DNA of 64,000 nt from Myxococcus stipitatus (GTDB lineage: Bacteria > Myxococcota > Myxococcia > Myxococcales > Myxococcaceae): assembly GCF_021412625.1 (NCBI RefSeq), contig NZ_JAKCFI010000003.1, positions 744,001 to 808,000 of the forward strand, in the 5' to 3' direction. Shown here piece by piece: positions 1 through 9,611 of the stretch. The notes below the pieces were generated by a model. That model worked only from the letters and a program-made list of their open reading frames with translations, did no database searches and was not told the origin of the DNA. The translations under genes were made by a program, and so were the position numbers. The number at the start of each line of letters is the position of its first letter. Position 1 is the first letter of the stretch.

Positions 1-310
1 AGTGGAGGTGTAACTCTTCGGAAACACGGCGCCCGCGAAGGCGATAATGGGGTGCTTTGAACCCCACTCCACACGCTGACACCATGCGCGGGGTGTGGGT
101 CCAGAGGCCCTAAGGACTCACGTAGGGTGACACCGAATCAGCCATTTCGTCGTGTTTTGGTGGAAAGTTACAGCCTTTAGGCAACTCCCCGCGCGCCACG
201 ACGAGAATATTTTCACCAGACAGAAATAGTTCTGTACTGGCGGAAGCTTCCTCGGTTACCTTGCTTCCAGGTGTCGCGCAGAACCCTGCGTCCGAATTGA
301 GGTCAGCCCC
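1..310. other. Left-edge region without an assignable gene
   Basis: No complete gene is visible. Plus-strand frame 1 is open from base 1 to a TGA at 58-60 (19 codons), so the tail of a plus-strand gene may enter from the left. The minus strand is also open there, so the direction cannot be settled. From about 130 to 300 the sequence is less GC-rich than its surroundings, as expected of a promoter region for the gene at 311. It contains a perfect 6-bp inverted repeat at 220-235 (ACAGAA, 4-nt spacer, TTCTGT). Confidence 0.4.
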
Positions 311-1348
311 ATGCTCGACGTCGCTCCCATCGTTGCTGCCGCCTCGCTCCGCTCCTCTGGCCTGTCGTCCAGTGTCGCCTCGCCGGTGACTTCGTGGACC
401 GAGCAGTCCGGCCTGGACTGGTCGAACGTGGCGCCGCACACGGTGTTGAGCGCGGCGGACCTGTATCCGCGCATCTGCGTGCGTGATCCGTACTTCGCCC
501 TGAAGGACGTGACGGTGATGGGCAAGGGCGAGGTGGTGGCGCGGGTGCCGGTGCAGCAGGACCCGGACGCGGAGGCGGGCGTCATCGGCATCGCGGAGGC
601 GGGCCGGCACATGGCCATCCTCGGCTCCTGCGCGTCCGCGCTGATGGCGCCCAAGGACGGGCAGCACTTCTACCTGGCCTGTGGCGCGCGCGGTGAGTGG
701 CTGCGCCGCGAGCCGATGAAGCGCGGCAACGAGCTGTTGTGGGGTCTGGCGCAGGCGTCCTTCACGGGCAAGCGCACGGCCACCGCGCGCACGCTGCTGT
801 CGACGCCGGACGGCATGCCGGTGTTCCGCCTGGAGGTGGACTACAACGTGCTGTCCGCCGCCGCCTTCACCCGCCTGTTCGGCGAGGCGCGCGTGGAGAT
901 GCGCCGCGAGCCGCGCCGCGACGACGGCGTGCAGCGCACCCCGGAGGAGTGGGCCCGGATGCGCCAGAACCCGTACAGCAAGCCGCTGGAGCTGCGCGAC
1001 TGGAGCTCGGACGGCGAGAGCATCTCCGCCACGCTGGGCCCGGTGACGACGGAGATGTGCAAGGGCCACTTCGCCCTGCACCCGGTGATGCCCGTGGCCA
1101 TCGTCGCCAGCGGCATGACGCGGGTGGCCACCACGCTGCTGCGCAAGCTCGAGGGCGCGCCCTGGGCCCGCTGCCTCGCCAAGGACGTGCGCCTGTCCGC
1201 CGACAGCCTGGCCTACGCCGGGCAGACGGTGAACTTCGGCGCGGTGCGCCGCTCGCACGACGGCGCCAACCACACCTTCACCTGCCAGGCCTCCGTGGGT
1301 GAGCGCGTGGTGGCCGAACTGGACGTCACCTACGAGCGCGTGGAGTAG
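311..1348 (+). CDS. Hotdog-fold protein, dehydratase/thioesterase-like
   Basis: A 345-residue protein with no signal peptide or membrane segment, so probably cytosolic. The middle and C-terminal part (FALHPVMPVAIVASGMTR and a closing strand ending AELDVTYERVE) resembles beta-hydroxyacyl-ACP dehydratase or thioesterase hotdog domains. The N-terminal half looks like a second, more diverged copy, which would make a double hotdog. By family it would act on acyl thioesters, but no catalytic His/Glu pair could be placed with certainty and the substrate is unknown. It stands alone; the next gene is convergent. The start is the first ATG after a relatively AT-rich leader. Confidence 0.6.
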   Translation: MLDVAPIVAAASLRSSGLSSSVASPVTSWTEQSGLDWSNVAPHTVLSAADLYPRICVRDPYFALKDVTVMGKGEVVARVPVQQDPDAEAGVIGIAEAGRHMAILGSCASALMAPKDGQHFYLACGARGEWLRREPMKRGNELLWGLAQASFTGKRTATARTLLSTPDGMPVFRLEVDYNVLSAAAFTRLFGEARVEMRREPRRDDGVQRTPEEWARMRQNPYSKPLELRDWSSDGESISATLGPVTTEMCKGHFALHPVMPVAIVASGMTRVATTLLRKLEGAPWARCLAKDVRLSADSLAYAGQTVNFGAVRRSHDGANHTFTCQASVGERVVAELDVTYERVE

Positions 1349-1378
1349 CCCGAGCGTGTGCGCCCGGCCCGGCGCCGC

Positions 1379-1960
1379 TCACTCCCACTGGATGTCGTAG
1401 TCCACGCGGTCGATGCCCTGCGGGTGGGCCTTCGCCGTGCCCTTGAGTCCCAGCACCTTCAGCGCGCCGGTGAGGATGCCCTCGTGGTACGCGGGCGGCA
1501 GCATGTCCCGGCGCACGCGCAACGTGCCGGCCTTGGGCCCCGTGGTGATGTACTCCCGGCTGCCGTACGTGACGGCCGCGCTGTAGCCCATCTGTGCCCC
1601 GGAGAAGAGCTTCTGCGGGTCGCCCCGGGAGATGATGCCGAAGATGAGCATCCCGGGCCCCGTCGAGTAGCGCGTCACGTTCGACTCGCCGCACGCGTGG
1701 TACACGGCGCTCTCGGAGCCCATCGTCGACTCCAGCGCGTCCGCCGCCGTGTAGAGCAGCGTGAGGAAGTCCTGCACGGGATAGCTGCGCAGGTCCGAGT
1801 AGTCCTTGGCCAGCACGCCCTGGCGCACCGACTCCAGCGCCGCCGGGCCCGCCTTCGCCTCGACCAGGTTGAACACCGCCTTGAAGAACAGGCCCCGCAC
1901 CGCGTCTCCCGGCTGCGCGGCGGCCAGTCGGGCCGCGAGCTCGGTCTTGTTGGACGGCAT
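1379..1960 (-). CDS. DUF2378 / TIGR02265 family protein
   Basis: A 193-residue cytosolic protein matching the myxobacterial paralogous family known as TIGR02265 (DUF2378). Typical features are the early FFKAVFNLVE segment, a central YSTGPGMLIFG segment and a C-terminal TYGSREY region. Members are numerous in Myxococcus genomes and have no established biochemical role. An upstream in-frame codon would add nine residues, but the ATG giving MPSNKTELAAR is where family proteins begin. It is separated by about 70 nt from the upstream phosphoesterase on the same strand and could be co-transcribed with it. Confidence 0.75.
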   Translation of the reverse strand: MPSNKTELAARLAAAQPGDAVRGLFFKAVFNLVEAKAGPAALESVRQGVLAKDYSDLRSYPVQDFLTLLYTAADALESTMGSESAVYHACGESNVTRYSTGPGMLIFGIISRGDPQKLFSGAQMGYSAAVTYGSREYITTGPKAGTLRVRRDMLPPAYHEGILTGALKVLGLKGTAKAHPQGIDRVDYDIQWE

Positions 1961-2029
1961 GACGACCCTCCTGCTGCTTTTCCACACCGGCGCGGGCCCG
2001 CTGCCCCCGCCCCGGTGCCTTGTCCGACT

Positions 2030-2767
2030 TCACACCTCGTCGAGCAGCAACGGCGTGAACCCCGCCGCGTCGCACGACGCCAGGACGTAGCGCACGCCCG
2101 CGCGCATCCCCGTGAAGCCCGCGGGGATTCCCGACGCGTGCAGGTGCCCGTACACGCACACCTTGGGCTGGAACGCCTCGATGGGCTCGCTGAACGCGGT
2201 GGGCTTCTCGTTGGCGTACAGCGGCGGGAAGTGCACCGCCGCCACGCGGATGAGCGGCGTGGGGCTGGCCGCCTCCTTCTTCTTCGCGTCCTCGATGGAC
2301 GTCGTCAGCCGCCGCGTCTCGCGCTCCACGTAACCCGCGTCGATGGGCTCGTCCCCCATCTCCCCACCCGGCATGGGCGGGGCCTCGGGCGCCGTCCACA
2401 GCCGCGTGCCCGCAATCACCCACGGCCCCATCACCGCCGCGCTGTTGTGCAGGAACGCCTCCAGCGTCTTGAACGGCTCCAGCAGCTTGCGCAGCTTCGA
2501 CGCCGAATCCCCCCACCAGTAGTCGTGGTTGCCGCGCACCAACAGCTTGCGCCCGGGCCGCGCGTCCAGCCACGCCAGGTCCTCCATCACCTCGTGCGGC
2601 CGCGTGGCCCACGAGATGTCACCCGCGACGATGACCACGTCCTCCGGACGGACCTTCTCGTCCCACGCGCGTTGCAGCGGGAGCGGATGCTCCGCCCAGC
2701 CGAACCGGTGCATGTCCTTCTGCCGCGTGGAGGGCAGGTGTGTGTCGCCAATACCGAAGAGCCGCAT
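2030..2767 (-). CDS. Calcineurin-like metallophosphoesterase
   Basis: A 245-residue protein of the binuclear-metal phosphoesterase family. Visible motifs in order are GIGDTHL near the N-terminus, VIVAGDISW, LLVRGNHDYWW, VAAVHFPP and VYGHLHASG, which supply the usual Asp, His and Asn metal ligands. Together they are complete enough to expect an active enzyme. The substrate cannot be told from sequence. The start is the ATG preceded by GAGGAGG at ideal distance; a longer open frame upstream runs into low-quality sequence and is not needed. It diverges from the amidase gene at 3219. Confidence 0.88.
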   Translation of the reverse strand: MRLFGIGDTHLPSTRQKDMHRFGWAEHPLPLQRAWDEKVRPEDVVIVAGDISWATRPHEVMEDLAWLDARPGRKLLVRGNHDYWWGDSASKLRKLLEPFKTLEAFLHNSAAVMGPWVIAGTRLWTAPEAPPMPGGEMGDEPIDAGYVERETRRLTTSIEDAKKKEAASPTPLIRVAAVHFPPLYANEKPTAFSEPIEAFQPKVCVYGHLHASGIPAGFTGMRAGVRYVLASCDAAGFTPLLLDEV

Positions 2768-3218
2768 GGCCTCCTCATAGCGGATGGCCCCGCCACCGTG
2801 GCTCGCGAACGCCCGCCCCCACCCCTCGCCCTCCCTCCCCGCGCCCGCTTCCTTGTCGTGACACAGTCCGGCTCTACTTGAAAGATTTGAATTAGCCGAA
2901 ATTGTGTAACGAACCTTTACGTTTCCCCTGTCTTGAAATGCGCCACTGCGACAAAGATGGCCAGCCGGACGTGACGAGCGTGTCGCGCGACAAGTAGGTG
3001 TCCTGTTATTCCAATGGGTTGGACTGGGTGCTCCGGAGCAGGGCGTGGGGTGGGGCGCGGGAGGGGTGGAGCATCCATGCTCCACCCGGGGGGCCTGTAG
3101 TGGTGGTTTTTCTGGGTTTTCTGGTTGGCACGCATGCTGCTGACTGAGCCGCCCTGCGCCGCATCCATGGATGGGTGCGGACGGAAGAGCTGCTGACCCC
3201 CCTCTCAAGGAGCTCCAA
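2768..3218. other. Divergent intergenic region, 451 nt
   Basis: It lies between the phosphoesterase (minus) and the amidase (plus). Bases 2875-2940 are unusually AT-rich for this genome and probably hold promoter elements. A sigma-54 promoter match sits at 3125-3141 (separate entry). No ORF with coding character was found. Confidence 0.6.
3125..3141 (+). promoter_or_regulatory. Sigma-54 promoter (-24/-12)
   Basis: The sequence TTGGCACGCATGCTGCT has the invariant GG (3127-3128) and GC (3139-3140) exactly 10 nt apart. It also matches the full -24 element TTGGCAC, with one deviation at the -12 element (CTGCT for TTGCT). The predicted transcription start is near 3152, about 67 nt before the amidase start codon. 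Use by RpoN is inferred from the match. Confidence 0.65.
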
Positions 3219-4862
3219 GTGCACGTATTTCGGAAGACGCTCGCGGCGACCGCCGCGGCCCTGGCCCTGGCGGCCTGTGGTCCCCAGCCGCAGCCGGAGG
3301 CCCCCGCGCAGGAAACCCCCGCTCCCGGGTCTCCGACCCCCACGGAGAACCCCTCGGGTTCGGCGGATGACGTCGCCCGCGAGGTGGCGGACGTCGCGCG
3401 CCGCACGCCGTACGAACTGGACGCGCTGTTCGCGCAGGCCGCGAAGGAGTTCGACGTCCCGGTGAGCCTGCTCAAGGCCTACTCCTACGCGCAGACGCGG
3501 TGGGAGCACATCCAGGGCGCGGAGGAGTTCGAGGGCCGTCCCGCGGCGTTCGGTCTGCTCGCGCTGCGCGGTGACCAGGTGACGGAGGGCGCGGCCCTGG
3601 CCGGGGTGAGCGCGGAGGCCGTGCGCGGCGAGCCGCTGGCCAACCTGCGCGCTGGCGCGGCGCTGCTGTCGAAGTACGCCGCGGAGTCCACCATCGACCG
3701 CGCGGACCTGGGGGCGTGGGCCCCGCTGGCGGCGCGCCTGTCGGACGTGACGGACCCGGGCGCCCAGGCGCAGTTCATCCACGGCGAGGTGTACCGCGTG
3801 CTGCGCGAGGGCGCGGGCGCCTTCACCCCGGACGGCAAGGTGGCGGTGTCCCTCGAGGGCGCCGAGGTGGAGGCGAAGTTCGCGCTCCCCCGGGTCTCCG
3901 CGATGGCGGCGGGCCCGGACTACGCCGCGTCCATCTGGCGTCCGTCCCCCAACTACAACGCGCGCCCCAGCGGCACCGCCGTGTCGCTCATCGTCATCCA
4001 CACCTGCGAGGGTGCCTACTCCGGCTGCTGGGGCTGGCTGACCAACTCGGCGGCGGGCGTGAGCGCGCACTACGTCGTGAACGAGAGCGGCAGCGAGATT
4101 TCGCAGCTGGTCCGCGAGTCCGGCCGCGCCTGGCACGTGGGCGCCAACTATGACTGCGGCCTCAACGGCAGCACCCAGTGCGGCCTCCAGGGCGTGTCGG
4201 TCAACCACTTCTCCGTCGGCATCGAGCACGCGGGCTACGCCAGCCAGGCGTCGTTCCCGGCCGGGCAGATCGACGCGTCCGCCAAGCTGTCCTGCGACAT
4301 CACCAAGACGCACACCGCGGTGACGCGCGACAGCTACCACATCGTCGCGCACGGCCGGCTGCAGCCCGCCTCCCGCACGGACCCGGGTCCGAACTGGCCG
4401 TGGAGCTCGTACATCTCGAAGATCAAGTCCTTCTGCGGGACGCCGACCACGGCCATCGTCGTCGACAGCCACCAGGCCAACAACGACGCGTCCAAGGCCC
4501 AGGTGGAGATGGCGGGCTCGTGGGCGCAGGGCACCAGCGCGGGCTACTACGGCAGCGGCTACTACTACGCCTCCACGGAGGCGGTGTCGGCGCCGTTCAC
4601 CTTCAAGTTCTACCTGTCCGCGGCCGGGTCGAAGACCATCAGCGCGTGGTGGGTGGCGGGCACCAACCGCTCGTCGGCGGCGCCCTTCATCGTCAACCAC
4701 GCGGGCGGCAGCACCACGGTGAAGGTGGACCAGCAGGCCAACGGCGGGAAGTGGAACACGCTGGGCACGTTCAACTTCGACGCGGGCTGGAACACGGTGC
4801 AGCTCAGCCGCTGGGCCACCGAGGGCTTCGTCGTCATGGCGGACGCCATCAAGGTGGAGTGA
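3219..4862 (+). CDS. N-acetylmuramoyl-L-alanine amidase lipoprotein with golvesin-like C-terminal domain
   Basis: A 547-residue exported lipoprotein; the signal peptide ends LALAAC, with lipid-attachment Cys20. A Pro-rich linker is followed by a helical region (about 50-210) and an Amidase_2-type domain (about 245-400). That domain has an IVIHTCEG strand, HYVVNESG and HGRLQPASRTDPGPNW, carrying the zinc-ligand histidines. The last about 130 residues resemble the golvesin C-terminal beta-sandwich. It should cut the amide bond between MurNAc and the peptide stem. The GTG start is chosen because AAGGAG lies just upstream and the signal peptide begins there. A sigma-54 promoter precedes it, and the next gene starts 1 nt after its stop. 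Confidence 0.88.
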   Translation: MHVFRKTLAATAAALALAACGPQPQPEAPAQETPAPGSPTPTENPSGSADDVAREVADVARRTPYELDALFAQAAKEFDVPVSLLKAYSYAQTRWEHIQGAEEFEGRPAAFGLLALRGDQVTEGAALAGVSAEAVRGEPLANLRAGAALLSKYAAESTIDRADLGAWAPLAARLSDVTDPGAQAQFIHGEVYRVLREGAGAFTPDGKVAVSLEGAEVEAKFALPRVSAMAAGPDYAASIWRPSPNYNARPSGTAVSLIVIHTCEGAYSGCWGWLTNSAAGVSAHYVVNESGSEISQLVRESGRAWHVGANYDCGLNGSTQCGLQGVSVNHFSVGIEHAGYASQASFPAGQIDASAKLSCDITKTHTAVTRDSYHIVAHGRLQPASRTDPGPNWPWSSYISKIKSFCGTPTTAIVVDSHQANNDASKAQVEMAGSWAQGTSAGYYGSGYYYASTEAVSAPFTFKFYLSAAGSKTISAWWVAGTNRSSAAPFIVNHAGGSTTVKVDQQANGGKWNTLGTFNFDAGWNTVQLSRWATEGFVVMADAIKVE

Positions 4863-4863
4863 C

Positions 4864-5976
<1,113 letters not shown>

Positions 5977-5980
5977 TGGC

Positions 5981-8344
5981 TCACGCGGCGTCTTCCGGGC
6001 CGGGGCGCTCCGTCACCGACGGGGCCTCGTCGCCCGGAGGACGCGGCGGCAGGGCGAAGCTGAACGTGGTGCCCTGGCCGCGCTGGCTCTCCACCCAGAT
6101 GCGCCCCCCATGCGCCTCGACGATGAGCCGGCTGATGTAGAGCCCCAGCCCCAGCCCCTGGGTGTCCGCCGCGCTGCCCTGTCGCGTCCGGTAGTACTTG
6201 TCGAAGAGGTGCTCGGCCTCCTCGGGTGACAGGCCCGGCCCTTCGTCTCGCACCGACACCACGGCCTCGTCGTCTCGCATGAAGGCGCGCACCAGCACGG
6301 GGCGGTCCTCGGGGCCGTACTTCACCGCGTTCGTCAGCAGGTTGGCCATCACCCGCTCCACCCGCGCCGCGTCCAGCCAGGCCAGCGGCGGGGGCGTGGA
6401 GACCTCCAGCCGGAAGCGCTCGCGCAGCGTGGGGGGCACGTCGCGCTCCAGCACCTCCTCGAGGAACCGCGCCAGGTCCACCGACTTGCGGCGCAGCGTC
6501 AGTCCGCGCGACTCCATCCGCGAACCCTCCAGCATCTCCTCGATCATCCCGCTCATCCACTCGACGTCCCGGAGGATGGCCTCCGTCAGCATCACCTCCC
6601 GAGGCAGGTGGTGCTGCTCGCGCAGTTGCCGGCGCAGCAGGCTGGCGCGCAGGGTGATGCCCTGCAGCGGCGTGCGCAGGTCGTGGGAGATGAGGCTCAC
6701 GTATTCCTCGCGCAGCCGCTCCAGCTCCTTGCGCGGGGTGAGGTCCTGTCCGGTGACGACCACGCCGCGAATCCCGCCATGGGGCCCCGGGACGGGGGCC
6801 GCGGTGATGAGGACCGGCAGCGTCTTGCCGTCCTCCCGATGGACGACGAGCACCTCCAGCGGCCCCACGACCCGACCCGTCTTGAACGCGCGCGTGGAGG
6901 GGAGCTCGTCGAACGTCAGCGGGCGACCATCCGGGTACCGGACCCGGTTCAGGTAGGTGCCCCGCTGGCGCGGGGTGCCTCCCGCGCAGGGGCCGAGCAT
7001 CACCTCCGCGAAGCGGTTGGCCACCATCGTCCCGCGCTCGGGGTCGATGAAGAGGACACCCACCGGCGCGTGGTTCACCACCGCCTGCAACAGCCCCCGC
7101 TGCACCTCCGCCTCCTCCCGGGCCTTCTCCAGTCGCGCGATGAAGTGCTCGCGCTCGGTGACGTCCCGCAGGGTGATGAGCAGGTTCATCCCCTCCGGTC
7201 CCGAAACCCGGCGCAGCCGCGCCTCCAGGTGGACGCGGCCGCCATCGGCGCGGATGCCCTCGAGCGGTCGCTCCCGGTCCTCGTCCTCGCCCGCGTCCTC
7301 GTGGAGGAGGCCCCCCGGGAGGAGCACCCGCACCTCCCGTCCCAACAGCGCGTCGCGAGAGTGGCCGAACAGCCGCTCCGCCTCCGTGTTGACGAAGCGC
7401 AGCCGTCCCTGGGCATCCACCATCAGCAGGGGCGTGGGGGTCGTCTCGAGCAGGCCGCGATAGCGGGCCTCGGAGGCCGCCAGCGCGGCGGTGGCGCGCT
7501 GCTGTCCCAGCTCCAGCACGTCCAGCGCCCGGGCGGACAGCAGGACCAGCATGACGCCGGCCGCGCTCAGGAGCGTGGCGAAGATGGGCAACGGCGCTTC
7601 ATGTCTCAGCAGGCCCTCCGCGCTCAGCACCACCAGCACCGCGCCCACCGCCGTGGGGCCCAGCATCGCCACCGGCACGAGCCGCCGCGCGAGGAAGCCG
7701 CCGAGCGAGTCCCGGGTGATGCGCCCCGCGAACCCCCTGTCCGGACGGACGCAGAGGCCGCCGACGCCGAGCAGCAGCAGCGCCAGCGAGCTGTTCAGCC
7801 CCATGCTCCGCTCGATGGGGAAGGGGGCCCTTCCCTCCGCGACGAGCGGTCCGAGCAGCAGCCCGTTGAGGCCCAGCAACGCGACGAGCATCCCCGCCAG
7901 CGTCAGCCCGTCCCGGGCCGTCACGCGTCCCGTATCGCGCGCGGGGAGCAGCAGGGCCAGCCCCAGCAGGAGCAGGCTCGTCCCGGTGAGCGGCGAGGAG
8001 CGGGCCCCGAGCGTGGCCAGGACTCCAGCCGTCGGCTCGAGGCCCAGCAGGTCCTGCACCAGGCCCACGGAGCCGATGAGCGCCATGCTCGCCGCGAGCG
8101 CCTCCGACAGCCACCGGCGCGCCTTCGAGGGCCGGGGCCGCAGCCTCGCGCCGAGCGAGAGGCCTCCCAGTATCAGCGCGACATGGGTCCGGGGCGTGGT
8201 CACGGGCAGGCCCGGAGCGGAGCCGGTGAGCGTCAGGCCGGCCAGTCCCAGGATCCCCATCAAGGGGACGATGGTCGCCGTCACCCAGGCGAGCGCCCGG
8301 GCCACGGCCTGGCTACGGGGCTTCGGCCTCCAGGTCCGGTCCAT
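5981..8344 (-). CDS. Membrane-bound PAS sensor histidine kinase
   Basis: A 787-residue hybrid of an N-terminal membrane module (several hydrophobic segments, about 15-275), two PAS domains (about 290-400 and 415-540), a HisKA domain and an HATPase domain. The phosphoacceptor is His554 in SLISHDLRTPL. The ATP-binding lid shows NLLTNAVKYG, DEGPGLSPEE and GLGLGLYISR. No response regulator lies next to it, so the partner is encoded elsewhere. It converges with the propeller lipoprotein with only 4 nt between stops. Confidence 0.92.
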   Translation of the reverse strand: MDRTWRPKPRSQAVARALAWVTATIVPLMGILGLAGLTLTGSAPGLPVTTPRTHVALILGGLSLGARLRPRPSKARRWLSEALAASMALIGSVGLVQDLLGLEPTAGVLATLGARSSPLTGTSLLLLGLALLLPARDTGRVTARDGLTLAGMLVALLGLNGLLLGPLVAEGRAPFPIERSMGLNSSLALLLLGVGGLCVRPDRGFAGRITRDSLGGFLARRLVPVAMLGPTAVGAVLVVLSAEGLLRHEAPLPIFATLLSAAGVMLVLLSARALDVLELGQQRATAALAASEARYRGLLETTPTPLLMVDAQGRLRFVNTEAERLFGHSRDALLGREVRVLLPGGLLHEDAGEDEDRERPLEGIRADGGRVHLEARLRRVSGPEGMNLLITLRDVTEREHFIARLEKAREEAEVQRGLLQAVVNHAPVGVLFIDPERGTMVANRFAEVMLGPCAGGTPRQRGTYLNRVRYPDGRPLTFDELPSTRAFKTGRVVGPLEVLVVHREDGKTLPVLITAAPVPGPHGGIRGVVVTGQDLTPRKELERLREEYVSLISHDLRTPLQGITLRASLLRRQLREQHHLPREVMLTEAILRDVEWMSGMIEEMLEGSRMESRGLTLRRKSVDLARFLEEVLERDVPPTLRERFRLEVSTPPPLAWLDAARVERVMANLLTNAVKYGPEDRPVLVRAFMRDDEAVVSVRDEGPGLSPEEAEHLFDKYYRTRQGSAADTQGLGLGLYISRLIVEAHGGRIWVESQRGQGTTFSFALPPRPPGDEAPSVTERPGPEDAA

Positions 8345-8537
8345 CCGCGTCCCCCCGGAACGCTCGGGTGCTCGGCGCTTCGATGCCCGGGAGGACCCCG
8401 CGGCAGGAGAGCACCGCTTGGGAAATGGATGCTCACGACGCGGTCGCGCCGCGTCGAACGAGAGGGCGGGGCGCCGCTGGTCGCGTCGTCCGTGCCCCCA
8501 CCACGCGCAAGCGATGGGCGGTGGTCTCCGCCTTCGC

Positions 8538-9404
8538 CTACGGAGGAGGGTGGCGCCCCGGGTACATCATGAGCACCAGCCCCCAACCCGGCGCGATGTC
8601 CACGTTGCGCGAGACGTAGCCCTCCACGCCCTCCACGCCCAGCCTGAAGGACTCCGCGGCCCCGCCGGAGTGGACGTAGACGAACAGCCCTCCCTCCGCC
8701 GTGCCCCCCTCGCTCACGCTGGCCAGGTCGCGCGAAGGGTAGAACACGCGCCCGGCCAGCTCCTCGCGCTCGGGCACCACGCGCGCGCCCGTCACGGGAG
8801 CGCCGTTCTCGTCCACCACGCGCCCCAGCACGAAGCCCGCGCCACTCAAGGTGCTCGCCTGGTCGTCGGTGAGCCCACGCAGCCGGGCCTCGCCCAGCGC
8901 GACCGTCAGCGCGTCGTGGAAGGGCAGGGGCACGAGCCACGCGCGCGTCTCGATGAGGTCCGTCCTGGGGCGCGCGCCGGTGAAGGCGCTGTCGTAGATG
9001 ACGGTCGAGGCCCGCACGAGCCCGGCGGCCTCGGGCCTCACGGCGAGGCTCTGATGGATTTCCCGCACGGCAATCCCGCCCACGCCGAAGGCCCCCTCCG
9101 TGTCCGACGTGCCCGTGCCGAACGTGGCGTCACCGTCATTCACGGAGGCGCGCAGCGGCTCCTCGACCACGACGGTGAGCCCTTCGACGGACGGCGGGGG
9201 TTGCCCCTGCGACTGGAGCAGGCTCGCGGCCTCGGGAAAGACCTCGACCCGGCCGCTGGCGCGGATCTCGAGGTTGTCGAGGTCCACGGTCTCGGCATCC
9301 TCGGTCTGGAAGCCCGGGTCCGGCGCGGCCCCTCCTCCGGAGCCGCAAGCCGCCGACGCGAGCCCGAATACGACACAGGAGGCGAACAGGAATGCGCGCT
9401 TCAT
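8538..9404 (-). CDS. Lipoprotein with carboxypeptidase-regulatory-like domain
   Basis: A 288-residue lipoprotein; the signal peptide ends LASAAC (Cys20) and is followed by a Gly-rich stretch. Near the C-terminus GRVVDENGAPVTGARVV matches the pattern of carboxypeptidase regulatory-like beta-sandwich domains. The rest has no recognised family. The ATG is chosen because it begins the signal peptide MKRAFLFASC. It is encoded on the same strand as the histidine kinase downstream, about 190 nt apart. Function unknown. Confidence 0.7.
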   Translation of the reverse strand: MKRAFLFASCVVFGLASAACGSGGGAAPDPGFQTEDAETVDLDNLEIRASGRVEVFPEAASLLQSQGQPPPSVEGLTVVVEEPLRASVNDGDATFGTGTSDTEGAFGVGGIAVREIHQSLAVRPEAAGLVRASTVIYDSAFTGARPRTDLIETRAWLVPLPFHDALTVALGEARLRGLTDDQASTLSGAGFVLGRVVDENGAPVTGARVVPEREELAGRVFYPSRDLASVSEGGTAEGGLFVYVHSGGAAESFRLGVEGVEGYVSRNVDIAPGWGLVLMMYPGRHPPP

Positions 9405-9611
9405 CGCGGGGCAACATCTCCACGCCCTCGCGCTCCGGCAATCCAGCGCCGGCGGGTCCCCGTCCCCGTCCGATGTCTGCCGAACAGGCGATGGAAGACG
9501 CGACACCGGGTCGTCCGCCCGTCCAGGAGGGACGGGATGCGGAGCCCGGCGTCGTCCAGCGCTCATTTCGTCGTCGAAGACGCCCTCGCGCCCCGTGCCG
9601 CGGCGTGTCCG

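Noticed and set aside
110-1273. Long open frame antisense to the hotdog gene
   Set aside because: Very high GC makes antisense frames open by chance; the product is Arg/Ala/His-rich with no domain, while the plus-strand product has a coherent fold.
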